Assembly (NCBI RefSeq): GCF_000482385.1
Contig: NZ_AXVD01000001.1
Coordinates: forward strand, 62,001-126,000
Direction: 5' to 3'
Length of the DNA stretch: 64,000 nt
Origin: Nocardia sp. CNY236
GTDB lineage: Bacteria; Actinomycetota; Actinomycetes; Mycobacteriales; Mycobacteriaceae
The notes below the pieces were generated by a model, which saw only the letters and a program-made list of their open reading frames with translations, made no database searches and was not told the DNA's origin. The translations under genes were made by a program, and so were the position numbers. Positions 56,701 through 64,000 of this stretch are shown here, piece by piece (within the stretch, counting starts at the first letter, position 1; every line of letters starts with the position of its first letter).

Positions 56701-58160
56701 CACGCGGCTTGCAGTTCTGGCAGGCGCTGGACATCAAACTCGACCGCGAGGTCGCCTTGACCTTCGTCGATGCCGATCAGCAGGCCGCGGACAACTCCGG
56801 GCACGACGGCCCACAAGCGATTCTGTCCCGCACTCTGCGACTGGGCCGGATCAGCTCGCCCGGGCTCGCCCGGGTCTTGGACGTCGTTCGTGGTTCTTCG
56901 GGCGGCATCGTGGTGGCCGAGTGGACCCCGGGCCGCTCGCTGCGCGAAATGGCCGAGACCGTGCCCTCGCCGATCGGGGCAGCGCGCGCCATCCGCGCCC
57001 TCGCCTCTGCGGCGGAGTTGGCCCATCGCGGCGGCGGAGCGTTGTCCATCGACCACCCCGATCGGATGCGGATCAGCGCAGCCGGCGATGCGGTGCTCGC
57101 TTTCCCGGGAACATTGGCCGACTCGGACGCCCAAGCCGATGTCCGTGGCCTCGGAGCGATGCTCTACGCCCTGATCACGGCGCGCTGGCCGATCCGCCCG
57201 GGTGGAGTCGGCGGCACCGCCAGCACAGTCGGCGGGCTCCATTTGGCCGATTTCGGTCCAGACGGCACTCCCGTGGAACCGCGAGAGATTCGTCCCGAGG
57301 TGCCCTTCGAGATCTCCGCGGTGGCGGTGCGCTCGCTGGAGTCGAACAAGGGAGTGCGCACCGCCGCCACGGTCCAGCAAGTGCTCGAGCAGGCCTCGGT
57401 GGTCGATCAAAAAACCGATTTCATCCCGGTGTTGCGACTGGGCCAGCGGGCGTCGGCGAATACCGACGATTCGCTCGCCGACCCGGAACTACTCGCGGCC
57501 GAGCGCAACCGATCACGTCGGATGACGTGGATCATGGTCGGGCTCGGCATTCTTGCCGCACTGGTGGTCGGGATCGTCATCTGGTGGCTGGTCAGCGTGT
57601 TCGCACCTGGAGCATCCGATGCGCCGTTGAACGAACAGAGCAACATCGGTCTGACCACGAACAGTCAACCGACGCCGGAACCGGCGCCGGTTGCGCCGCC
57701 GTCGGCCCGCGCGCCGGCCAGCGTGCCGGTTCCCATCGCCGACGTCTCGGTTTTCTCCCCGGAAGGCACGCCCGACGGGGTCGCCAATGTTCGGGCAGTA
57801 CTGGACAACGACCCGGGCAGCTCGTGGCGCACCGACCAGTACTTCCAGCAGTTCCCTGCACTCAAGAAGGGCGTCGGGCTGCTGACGACGCTGCCCAGCC
57901 CGGCCAAGCTCGTGAACGTCTCGATCGACTCGCCCAGCGTCGGAACAGCAATCGAAATCCGTACCTCGCCCACGGCCTCGCCAACACTGGATCAGACCCA
58001 GTTGATCGGCTCCGCCCGATTGACCGACGGGATCACCGAGATTCCCGTGCGCGCCGACCAGCCCGCCCGCTATGTGTTGGTCTGGATCACCCGATTGGCC
58101 CCGGCTGGAAACCAGTTCCAGACATCGCTCGCCGATATCGCATTCGACGCCGCGTCCTAG
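53748..58160 (+). CDS. mviN: Lipid II flippase MurJ/MviN with C-terminal pseudokinase
   Basis: 1470 residues. A Pro/Arg-rich cytoplasmic N-terminus (about 30-240) precedes the MurJ core (about 250-780, some 14 helices: SIAFATLISRITGFGKTLLL, VASQIPNMIAELVLGA). A linker to about 960 leads to a kinase-like domain (964-1220; GASVAGGRYRLLAHHGG, then LTFVDADQ) without HRD or DFG motifs, one membrane helix (about 1258-1285) and an extracytoplasmic domain. In mycobacteria this pseudokinase is phosphorylated by PknB and binds FhaA, controlling lipid II export. AGGAGG precedes paired ATGs at 53748 and 53751. Confidence 0.93.
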   Translation: MMSDDDISAHRPRSGDRGGESAGRWAPAAPWERNRPEGEHRDPSLPDTRRPDPSPRVPRISQPAPAPRPGQRRQPPPAGAEPRPPRPSIQPPHQSPQPPRVSSQPPPNPAGYPPRQRYPAPPRPMPPAPSAPWPDRSGSPPTARPQPPSAGDQHNPRSGPLPATPQPPRSGPIPATPRPPHTGPIPASLPKSGPRSTPPYGAEQPHRRPHRPAAAGQPEPGPRERFRAGARAAATETVEPRTESKPTKSPNSRLLSDSGSIAFATLISRITGFGKTLLLLTVLGPAIASAFTVASQIPNMIAELVLGAVLTAIVVPTLVRAEQEDPDHGAAFVRRLVTAAFVVLATAALLATAAAPILTTHVFLSDDGRVNTALTTALAFLLLPAIVFYGMSALLTAILNTQQIFKPGAWAPVLNNLVVLAVLGIYIVTPGEITLDPVRMSDPKLLVLGIGVTTGVVVQAASLLPAIRRAGIDLRPLWGIDARLKQFGGMGAAIILYVLISQAGFVFATRISSHADEAGPAIYNVVWLLLQLPYGVIVVTVLTAIMPRLSRNAAAEDTPAVVDDLSAATRLTMIALIPVITFLTVAGPQVGQALLGYGNFGGADASRLGLAVSWSAFSLIPYSLWLIHLRVFYAREQVWTPTWIILGISATKIAFSALAPVVADPDQVVIALGVANGLSFTVGALAGGYLLHRSLGDLRMANVGRTVTRVVLASLGGGAVMWTVDRVLDLERLTVSFGGLGSLVRVVITAVVMLSVAFGLMRLAGIPEIVAITVAVSRRLGWTPPAPDLDAAGSDDDPYATQVLRRPDPYAYPQFDPHMDAQTMVLPVIRPNSVGLTSAEEFPYPVRQGSTSGEFAGASLRQGKGGPRVSDDAVGDVPAADSSATAIGGLSTDTPPATDAPPNPAYANTESGTAPPGPDAGRPNAGALPHDPMYDTGMIPVGRPEIRPMTGEYPTARRVPRGPKLIPGASVAGGRYRLLAHHGGTRGLQFWQALDIKLDREVALTFVDADQQAADNSGHDGPQAILSRTLRLGRISSPGLARVLDVVRGSSGGIVVAEWTPGRSLREMAETVPSPIGAARAIRALASAAELAHRGGGALSIDHPDRMRISAAGDAVLAFPGTLADSDAQADVRGLGAMLYALITARWPIRPGGVGGTASTVGGLHLADFGPDGTPVEPREIRPEVPFEISAVAVRSLESNKGVRTAATVQQVLEQASVVDQKTDFIPVLRLGQRASANTDDSLADPELLAAERNRSRRMTWIMVGLGILAALVVGIVIWWLVSVFAPGASDAPLNEQSNIGLTTNSQPTPEPAPVAPPSARAPASVPVPIADVSVFSPEGTPDGVANVRAVLDNDPGSSWRTDQYFQQFPALKKGVGLLTTLPSPAKLVNVSIDSPSVGTAIEIRTSPTASPTLDQTQLIGSARLTDGITEIPVRADQPARYVLVWITRLAPAGNQFQTSLADIAFDAAS

Positions 58161-58257
58161 TCACCGGCCTCTCTGGCGCCACTACACTCCTGCGCCGCCC
58201 AATCCACTCGGTTGGTGCCGAATCGTTACGGACGATATGATCTTGAGGCGCTTTCGA

Positions 58258-58271
58258 CGGGAAGCTTCCCG
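58258..58271. promoter_or_regulatory. 14-bp perfect palindrome upstream of sigM
   Basis: CGGGAAGCTTCCCG is a perfect inverted repeat about 87 bp before the sigM start, in the only sizeable spacer (about 200 bp) after mviN. It could be an operator or part of the sigM promoter region. No known regulator is matched. Confidence 0.4.
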
Positions 58272-58357
58272 GATTCCGAAGTTGTCGATCCTGGATGCTG
58301 CGAAGTCTCCGCGATGGTCAACCGTGCCCATTGCCGCTGTGAGCGCTGTCCAAGGGG

Positions 58358-58996
58358 TTGGCATTGTCGTCGGAATTGAACGAGGAGCTACACACAGCAT
58401 CGTTACACTCGGTCACATATCGAGAACGCTCGTTCATACCCGACCAACACACCGATGTCGAACTGCTGAAGGCGCATGTCCGCGGCCAACGGCATGCGTT
58501 CGCCGAGTTGCTCCGCAGACACAACGACCATCTCTGGCAAACTGCTCTGCGTACGTCCTACACGCGGGAAGACGCGGCCGATTCGCTGCAGGATGCGTTA
58601 CTGTCGGCCCATCGCACTGCCGGCTCGTTCCGTGCCGAAGCGGAGGTACGCAGCTGGCTGCACACGATCGTGGTGAATGCCTGTCTGGATCGCATTCGGC
58701 GTAACAAGAGCAGGCGCGCACTGTCACTGTCCTCGGAAACCATGCCGGAGCCCAAGGACGATCGCGACGAGATGGCGGAATTGGAGACCTCGATCGTCGT
58801 CGACCGCGCTCTGTTCTCGCTGCCGCCGGACCAGCGCACTGCGCTGGTCGCTATCGATTTGGAGGGGTATACCGTGGCCGAGGCCGCCGCACTGCTCGGA
58901 GTGCCCGAAGGAACGATCAAGAGTCGCTGCGCCCGTGCTCGGCAAAGATTGAAACAGCGCTTGGATTTCCTGCGCGATCCGGGGAACCGGAGGTAG
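58358..58996 (+). CDS. sigM: ECF RNA polymerase sigma factor SigM
   Basis: About 212 residues. Sigma region 2 is visible as DVELLKAHVRGQRHAFAELLRRHNDHLW and EDAADSLQDALLSAHR with RSWLHTIVVNACLDRIRR; region 4 as LPPDQRTALVAIDLEGYTVAEAAALLGVPEGTIKSRCARARQRL (recognised by GTIKSRCARAR). The location after mviN and before trxB matches Rv3911. The start is uncertain: TTG 58358 abuts an AAGGGG, with another TTG at 58373. The next gene probably encodes its anti-sigma factor. Confidence 0.9.
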   Translation: MALSSELNEELHTASLHSVTYRERSFIPDQHTDVELLKAHVRGQRHAFAELLRRHNDHLWQTALRTSYTREDAADSLQDALLSAHRTAGSFRAEAEVRSWLHTIVVNACLDRIRRNKSRRALSLSSETMPEPKDDRDEMAELETSIVVDRALFSLPPDQRTALVAIDLEGYTVAEAAALLGVPEGTIKSRCARARQRLKQRLDFLRDPGNRR

Positions 58997-59071
58997 TCGA
59001 GGTGCGTCAGTAACAATGGCAGGACACCGAACGACGATGGTGCCGTCCTCGTCGGCGAGGGGATCTCCGCG

Positions 59072-59878
59072 ATGTCAGATGCAAACAACGGAGGGGTGAT
59101 GGCCAACCGCGTGCCACAGCAGCCTCCGTTCACTGCCGAATTGCTCGCCGACCTGCACGCAGACAATGTCGCGGCGGTCCAGCGCGAGCAGCTGTGGTCC
59201 GCGGTCGCGCACGACCCGGAGGCGCAGGGTTACCTTCGCTCTCTCGACGACGTCAGCGCCCAGGTGCACGCACTGGGGCGTGATTCGCAGATCATCCACC
59301 CCATGCCGGAGGATGTGGCGGCCCGACTCACACGGTTTGTCGACGACCTCGATACGACCGAGAAGGGGAGTGCGGACGATCCCGCCGTCTCCCGACCGTT
59401 CTCCGCACCGGCCGGCGAATCCGACGATCGACCGACCATTGCGCACCCGTTCGCCGCCGGAAGGCAGGGTCGCTCCAGGTTGCGGTGGCTCGTCGCGGCC
59501 GCTGCAATCATTGTGATCACCGGCGCGGGCAGTATCATCGCGACGCTGCGCGAGGACGATCACGCCTCGATCACCGCTGGATCGGCTGCGGACGACGACC
59601 CGATCGGCGACGATCTCACCGCGACCGTCGCACTCGGTGCATTGGGTCGCTACGACGTCACAGGTTCCCTCGCCAGGCGTGAAGCATTGCAACGGTGTGT
59701 CAGCGCAAACGGGCTCGATCGCGCCGTGCTCGGTTCGACCGACTTCACCTTCGAGGGCGGTAACGCGGTGCTCATCCTGCTCGCCGGCCCGCGCCCGCCC
59801 CAGATCACCGCGCTGGTCGTCGGAACTGGTTGCAGCACCGGTGACCCACAGCGAAAAGCGATCCGCGACATCGGTTGA
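59072..59878 (+). CDS. Probable anti-sigma-M factor (Rv3912-like)
   Basis: 268 residues. The cytoplasmic N-terminal part (about 1-130; FTAELLADLHADN, LWSAVAHDPEAQGYLRSLDDV) is followed by one membrane helix (LRWLVAAAAIIVITGAGSII) and an extracytoplasmic domain ending TGCSTGDPQRK with a Cys pair. Position directly after sigM and topology match Rv3912, the proposed SigM anti-sigma factor. No zinc HxxxCxxC motif is seen. Confidence 0.8.
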   Translation: MSDANNGGVMANRVPQQPPFTAELLADLHADNVAAVQREQLWSAVAHDPEAQGYLRSLDDVSAQVHALGRDSQIIHPMPEDVAARLTRFVDDLDTTEKGSADDPAVSRPFSAPAGESDDRPTIAHPFAAGRQGRSRLRWLVAAAAIIVITGAGSIIATLREDDHASITAGSAADDDPIGDDLTATVALGALGRYDVTGSLARREALQRCVSANGLDRAVLGSTDFTFEGGNAVLILLAGPRPPQITALVVGTGCSTGDPQRKAIRDIG

Positions 59879-59925
59879 CCGCGGTGCCGGCACTGGATGC
59901 GCCCGCAGTGTGATCCAGACAATGC

Positions 59926-59952
59926 GGGAACAACAGCCATTACCCTGTTGTT
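59926..59952 (+). promoter_or_regulatory. SigH/SigR-type promoter of trxBA
   Basis: GGGAAC (59926-59931), an 18-bp spacer and GTT (59950-59952) fit the actinobacterial oxidative/heat-stress ECF consensus GGGAAT-N18-19-cGTT. The trxB-trxA operon is a known SigH/SigR target in mycobacteria and Streptomyces. The element is about 108 bp before the trxB start. Confidence 0.7.
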
Positions 59953-60059
59953 GACCGACACGTCCAACGACTCCCGCGGAAGGTCCACATGAACGAGCGA
60001 ACGATCACCACAGCCATGTTCATGGTCGTGCCGCAGCGTAACCTCGGCGAGGTGCAGTC

Positions 60060-61046
60060 ATGAACGCGCCGGTACACGACCTGATCATCATCGGCTCCGG
60101 ACCAGCCGGATACACCGCGGCTGTCTATGCGGGACGTGCCGAACTTCAGCCGCTCCTGTTCGAGGGAACCCAGTTCGGCGGAGCACTGATGACCACCACC
60201 GAAGTGGAGAATTTTCCAGGATTCCGCGGCGGCATCATGGGCCCGGACCTCATGGAAGAGATGCGCGAGCAGGCCAAACGTTTCGGTGCGGATATCCGCA
60301 CCGAAGACGTCGATGCAGTCGACCTGACCGGACCGATCAAACGAGTCACCGTGGGAGGCGAAACCTATTCGGCACACGCGGTCGTGCTCGCCATGGGGTC
60401 GGCCGCCCGCTACCTGAATGTCCCGGGCGAGCAGCGCCTGCTGGGGCGTGGCGTGAGTGCATGTGCCACGTGCGACGGCTTCTTCTTCAAAGGCCAGGAC
60501 ATCGTCGTGGTCGGCGGCGGTGACTCCGCGATGGAGGAGGCTACGTTCTTGACCAAGTTCGCCTCCAGCGTGACGATCGTGCACCGCCGTGACGAGTTCC
60601 GTGCTTCGCGCATCATGCTGGAACGGGCGAAAGCGAACGAGAAGATCTCGTTCGCACTCGATGCCGAGGTGGTCGAGGTACACGGCGAGAACGCGGTCAC
60701 TCATCTGACCTTGCGTGACACCCGCACCGGTGAGACGTCCACATTGCCCGCCACCGGCCTGTTCATCGCGATCGGCCACGACCCGCGCAGCGAGCTGGTC
60801 GAAGGGCAAGTCGCCCTGGACAACGACGGATACGTCCTGGTGCAAGAGCCGTCGACCGCTACCGATCGTCCCGGTGTCTTCGCCGCCGGCGATCTGGTCG
60901 ACCACACCTATCGCCAGGCCATCACCGCTGCCGGCACCGGCTGCCGGGCAGCCATCGACGCGGAACGGTGGCTCGCCGAACAGGGCGACATCACTGCAAA
61001 CACCGTCGACCATGCCGGTGAGCCGGTGACGGTTTCCATCGACTGA
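60060..61046 (+). CDS. trxB: Thioredoxin reductase
   Basis: 328 residues: FAD-binding [19 protein letters not shown] at the N-terminus, redox-active CATCDG (Cys pair near residues 135-138), NADPH-binding [13 protein letters not shown] and the C-terminal [24 protein letters not shown]. It uses NADPH to reduce thioredoxin in the cytoplasm. ATG 60060 is at the conserved start. trxA follows 48 bp downstream, forming one operon behind the SigH/SigR-type promoter. Confidence 0.97.
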   Translation: MNAPVHDLIIIGSGPAGYTAAVYAGRAELQPLLFEGTQFGGALMTTTEVENFPGFRGGIMGPDLMEEMREQAKRFGADIRTEDVDAVDLTGPIKRVTVGGETYSAHAVVLAMGSAARYLNVPGEQRLLGRGVSACATCDGFFFKGQDIVVVGGGDSAMEEATFLTKFASSVTIVHRRDEFRASRIMLERAKANEKISFALDAEVVEVHGENAVTHLTLRDTRTGETSTLPATGLFIAIGHDPRSELVEGQVALDNDGYVLVQEPSTATDRPGVFAAGDLVDHTYRQAITAAGTGCRAAIDAERWLAEQGDITANTVDHAGEPVTVSID

Positions 61047-61094
61047 CCCTGTGTCACGGCGCCTGCTCGCGTGACCGAATCCAAGGAGAAATTC

Positions 61095-61433
61095 ATGTCC
61101 GAGTCCACCAACACCGTCACCGTCACCGTCACCGACGCATCCTTCGCCGAGGAGGTATTGCTCAGCGATAAGCCCGTCCTGGTCGACTTCTGGGCGGACT
61201 GGTGCGGACCGTGCAAGATGGTGGCCCCGGTCCTGGAAGAGCTCGCCGGCACGCACGCCGACAAACTGACCGTCGCGAAGCTGGATGTGGACGCCAACCC
61301 GAGCACTGCTCGCGACTATCAGGTCCTCTCACTGCCCACTATGATGCTGTTCCGCGGTGGGAAGCCGGTCAAACAGATCGTCGGGGCAAAGGGCAAAGCC
61401 GCCCTTCTGCGCGAACTCGACGGCGTCATCTGA
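61095..61433 (+). CDS. trxA: Thioredoxin
   Basis: 112 residues with the active site WADWCGPCKM near residues 31-40, cis-Pro loop LSLPTMMLF and C-terminal helix. It is the electron carrier reduced by the neighbouring TrxB and reduces protein disulfides. AAGGAGA sits 5 bp before ATG 61095; an in-frame start 24 bp upstream is less likely. The N-terminus includes a TVTVTVT run from a short ACCGTC repeat. Confidence 0.96.
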   Translation: MSESTNTVTVTVTDASFAEEVLLSDKPVLVDFWADWCGPCKMVAPVLEELAGTHADKLTVAKLDVDANPSTARDYQVLSLPTMMLFRGGKPVKQIVGAKGKAALLRELDGVI

Positions 61434-61588
61434 CGATCCGATTCGCCGGCGTGTCGCATTCCCAGACGTGGGTTGTTGTCGAAATGCGCTCCGGGTCTGC
61501 AACAATCGACCGACACTGCGGTCGTGCGAGGGTAGATCCCATAGCATGATTCGGTACCGCGGTTGACAGAAGGAAAGGGCTCCAACGC

Positions 61589-62776
61589 ATGCACCGACTT
61601 CGTCACGGCGATACCGGTCCAGCCGTAGCAGAGGTTCGGGGAGCCCTGGCAAGTCTCGGATTCCTCCATGCGCACGCCGGCAACGACCGCGCTCGGGAAC
61701 GAGAATACTGGAAGGACACCAGCGCATCGTTCGACCGGTATCTGGACTCGGCTGTGCGTGCCTTCCAGCAGCATCGTGGACTGCTCGTCGACGGTGTCGT
61801 CGGCCCGGCGACCTATCGGGCGCTGAAAGAAGCGTCCTATCGACTCGGCGCGCGCACGTTGATCTACCAGCTCTCCGCACCACTGTATGGCGACGATGTG
61901 GCAACCCTGCAGCGCAGGTTGCAGGATCTCGGCTTCTATGTACACCGTGTCGACGGCTACTTCGGCCCCCACACGCACGACGCGCTCACCTCGTTCCAAC
62001 GGGAAATCGGACTGGCCGCAGACGGAATCTGTGGCCCGGACACCTTGCGCTCGCTGGATCTACTCGGCGCCCGGGTCACTGGCGGCAACCCGCACCGAAT
62101 AGCAGAGGAGGAGGTCGTTCACCGGGCAGGTCCCCAACTCACCGGTAAGCGGATCGTCATCGACCCGGGTCTGGGTGGACCCGACAAAGGATGCGCGGCG
62201 CCCACCGAATACGGCGATGTCTACGAGTCGGAAATTCTGTGGGACTTGGCAAGTCGTCTGGAAGGACGGATGGCGGCCACAGGTATGGAGACCTTTCTGT
62301 CGCGCCCGTGGAACGCCAATCCAACCGATGCCGAACGTGCGGACACATCGAACGCTTTCGATGCCGATCTGATGATTTCGCTGCGTTGTGCCACCAACTC
62401 GAGCCCGTTGGCCAACGGCGTCGCGGGATTCTACTTCGGCAATTCGCATGGCTCGGTATCGATGATCGGACAGGTGCTGGCCGGCTTCATTCAGCGAGAA
62501 GTCGTCGCACGAACATCACTGCAGGACTGCCGAACTCACCCACGCACGTGGGATCTGCTGCGCCTCACCAAGATGCCGACCGTACAGGTCGATATCGGCT
62601 ATCTGACAAACGAATACGATTCTTCGGTCCTCACCAACCCACGCATGCGTGACGTGATCGCCGAGGCCGTTCTCATCTCTGTCAAGCGGCTGTATCTACT
62701 CGGTCAGGACGACCAGCCCACCGGCACCTACACTTTCGCCGAACTGCTGGCCGAGGAGCTGGCCGCGTCCGACTAG
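61589..62776 (+). CDS. cwlM: CwlM-like amidase homologue (probable MurA activator)
   Basis: 395 residues. Two peptidoglycan-binding domain 1 repeats (about 5-80 and 90-160; VRAFQQHRGLLVDGVVGPATY and LTSFQREIGLAADGICGPDTL) precede an amidase_3 domain. The zinc ligands are degraded: DPGHGG reads IDPGLGG near residue 190, and SLHAN reads SLRCATN; the catalytic Glu strand reads VDIGYLTN. It is therefore a pseudoenzyme, as for CwlM of mycobacteria, which when phosphorylated by PknB stimulates MurA. There is no signal peptide, which agrees with a cytoplasmic role. Confidence 0.93.
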   Translation: MHRLRHGDTGPAVAEVRGALASLGFLHAHAGNDRAREREYWKDTSASFDRYLDSAVRAFQQHRGLLVDGVVGPATYRALKEASYRLGARTLIYQLSAPLYGDDVATLQRRLQDLGFYVHRVDGYFGPHTHDALTSFQREIGLAADGICGPDTLRSLDLLGARVTGGNPHRIAEEEVVHRAGPQLTGKRIVIDPGLGGPDKGCAAPTEYGDVYESEILWDLASRLEGRMAATGMETFLSRPWNANPTDAERADTSNAFDADLMISLRCATNSSPLANGVAGFYFGNSHGSVSMIGQVLAGFIQREVVARTSLQDCRTHPRTWDLLRLTKMPTVQVDIGYLTNEYDSSVLTNPRMRDVIAEAVLISVKRLYLLGQDDQPTGTYTFAELLAEELAASD

Positions 62777-62867
62777 TTGTAGTCTCCCGTCCTGCCCTGA
62801 TCGGTGCTGCTGCCGCACGGCGGAGCGGGAACTCGGTGCGGCAGCAGCACGCGATGCCGTGGTCGGG

Positions 62868-63638
62868 TCACCGCGCTCCGATACGGGTCGGCACGGTCAT
62901 CGACGCCGCCGCCAGGAGTTGGTCCAGTGCGCGCTCGACATCCTCTTTCCACCCATGATCGGAGTTCAACTCCAACCGCAACCGAGGGAATCGATGGTGT
63001 GGCTCCACGACCTCGAAGCCGACGTCCTCCAGAAAATCGGCATCGATCATGCAGGTCTCGGGGGAGCACTCGGTCGCGGCGCCGGCCTCGCTCGCCCCTT
63101 TGATCGGCGCGACGATCCGCTCCATCAAGGTCATCGAACCGATTCGCTCCGACAGTGCCTGTGGCGACGGTTGCTCACGGATACCGAACGCTTCCAGCGC
63201 ACGGACTCCGCGTCGCACCAGATCGGCGACCACGGCCTGAATCAGGCGGTACGCGATGTCGGCATCTCGGTGGGCTGGTTCGACCCATAGCGTGGTCAGC
63301 AGGACCGCGTCTGGACTCACAGGGGAGGTCGGAAAGAGAGCAGCGCGGGGCACCACCCTCGGCGGCGCATACAACGCGCAGCCGGCGACCGCACCGCCGA
63401 CCTGTGCCATTTGTCCGCATGATCCCCACTCGAGCAGAACCCGGGACAGCCAGGCTTCCTTCTCGAAAACCGGATCGCTGAAGCTGCGGGAATCCGCGGC
63501 TACCGCGGGATCGATCTCCCAGAACACGCATCGGCGCACGTGCGCTGGAAGTCCTTCGAGCCCACCGAGGGTTAATGCCGTGACGCTGGTCGACACTGCT
63601 CTGCTCAGCCTCCAGCTGTCCGATTCGTCTACGCTCAC
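62868..63638 (-). CDS. GNAT-like acetyltransferase (Rv3916c-like)
   Basis: 256 residues. A GNAT-type core is visible in the middle: VLLTTLWVEPAHRDADIAYRLIQAVVADLVRRG followed by ALEAFG, where the second strand and helix bind acetyl-CoA in the family. The N-terminal part (WEIDPAVAADSRSF, FEKEAWLSRVLLEWGSCG) is specific to this origin-proximal group. The location between cwlM and parB matches Rv3916c. The acceptor substrate is unknown. It is convergent with cwlM. Confidence 0.8.
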   Translation of the reverse strand: MSVDESDSWRLSRAVSTSVTALTLGGLEGLPAHVRRCVFWEIDPAVAADSRSFSDPVFEKEAWLSRVLLEWGSCGQMAQVGGAVAGCALYAPPRVVPRAALFPTSPVSPDAVLLTTLWVEPAHRDADIAYRLIQAVVADLVRRGVRALEAFGIREQPSPQALSERIGSMTLMERIVAPIKGASEAGAATECSPETCMIDADFLEDVGFEVVEPHHRFPRLRLELNSDHGWKEDVERALDQLLAAASMTVPTRIGAR

Positions 63639-63860
63639 GTCACATCACTGTTTGCTCGCCAGCCAGAATAAGCGATCACAGGGAACTCGCCTCACTCCAT
63701 ATCGCTGTGCTGTTGGTCAGAAGAACCGATGTCGCTGTGCCAGGAAGCACGGAAACACGCGAACCGTCCTGCACACCACTAACCGTCACGGTGACGTTTC
63801 AATCATGGAACTCAAGCCCACCGTACCTCTCGACATCACACATATGCTTCGTACCTTTTG

Positions 63861-64000
63861 TCACATCCCAGGAGTGTCGTGCTCCATGAGAGCAACGATC
63901 CGCTCGAGATCATCGACCGACCCGAATTCGACCACGATCTTGCCTTTGCGTTTGCCCAAGCTAACGGTAACCCGTGTATCGAACGATCCGGACAACCGAT
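63861..64000 (-). CDS. parB: Chromosome partitioning protein ParB, C-terminal end (partial)
   Basis: Reading the minus strand from the window edge gives [20 protein letters not shown], then [20 protein letters not shown] and a stop at 63861-63863. This is the ParB C-terminal dimerisation domain (KVxxGKRKGKIxIEFxxxDDLxRI). The rest lies beyond the right edge. ParB binds parS sites near oriC and loads on DNA with ParA. No perfect parS site is seen inside the window. Confidence 0.92.
   Translation of the reverse strand, partial: RLSGSFDTRVTVSLGKRKGKIVVEFGSVDDLERIVALMEHDTPGM

Noticed and set aside
63639..63860. parS site in the parB-proximal spacer
   Set aside because: Only the short palindrome CGTCACGGTGACG (63784-63796) is present; it does not match the TGTTTCACGTGAAACA parS consensus.
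1..64000. CRISPR arrays, tRNA/rRNA genes, insertion sequences and prophage genes
   Set aside because: No regularly spaced repeats, tRNA-like cloverleaf, transposase or phage protein pattern was recognised on reading either strand; a tRNAscan or IS search would be decisive.

Overview
The window looks like chromosomal DNA of a mycolic-acid-containing actinomycete, most likely Nocardia or a close relative in the Mycobacteriales. It has high GC with strong GC bias at third codon positions and frequent GTG starts. It carries a full mce lipid-import operon, a Zmp1-type M13 peptidase, a DinB2-type polymerase and a pseudokinase-fused MurJ. The last 15 kb follow the gene order pcnA - mutT4 - Rv3909-like - mviN - sigM - Rv3912-like - trxB - trxA - cwlM - Rv3916c-like - parB known from Mycobacterium tuberculosis. 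That block sits beside oriC in relatives, so the origin is probably a few kb beyond the right edge. I saw no rRNA, tRNA, CRISPR array, insertion sequence or prophage.

Layout. 0.3-3.9 kb: three-gene succinate dehydrogenase operon (Sdh1 type), preceded by a tiny leader ORF and closed by a bidirectional terminator. 3.9-13.3 kb: mostly minus-strand genes (small membrane protein, DUF397 protein, AlkA-like glycosylase, FAD/Fe-S oxidase, YhdH-type reductase, DinB2, Lon). 13.3-23.5 kb: accessory region with a single-module NRPS, an alpha/beta hydrolase remnant, a DUF445 protein, a TIGR03084 protein, an exported His-rich repeat protein, a decayed L-2-hydroxyglutarate oxidase gene, an SRPBCC protein and RNase HI. 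23.6-33.2 kb: minus-strand mce operon (yrbEA, yrbEB, mceA-F) plus a Mam protein. 33.6-48.6 kb: secreted and envelope proteins (S1 peptidase, lipoprotein, beta-lactamase-fold hydrolase, L,D-transpeptidase, Zmp1, DUF4190 protein, DUF4185 protein) mixed with pirin, an MFS transporter and a fused 5-oxoprolinase. 48.6-64 kb: the conserved origin-proximal block.

Functional links. The right block joins cell-wall synthesis (MurJ flippase with pseudokinase, CwlM pseudo-amidase), redox control (TrxB/TrxA behind a SigH/SigR-type promoter), SigM with its likely anti-sigma factor, tRNA maturation (PcnA) and chromosome partition (ParB). The mce operon should build one lipid importer: two YrbE permeases, six MCE subunits and an accessory membrane protein. 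Lon carries an HspR-type (HAIR) operator.

The most unusual points are: a DinB2 whose steric-gate position is Gln; a C-A-T-TE NRPS with a degenerate condensation motif and a Gln-like specificity code; short leader ORFs ahead of sdhC and the DUF4185 gene, the latter with its ribosome-binding site inside a hairpin; stop codons placed in hairpin loops; and in-frame repeat expansions in at least five proteins. No wholly new multi-gene system could be demonstrated from sequence alone.
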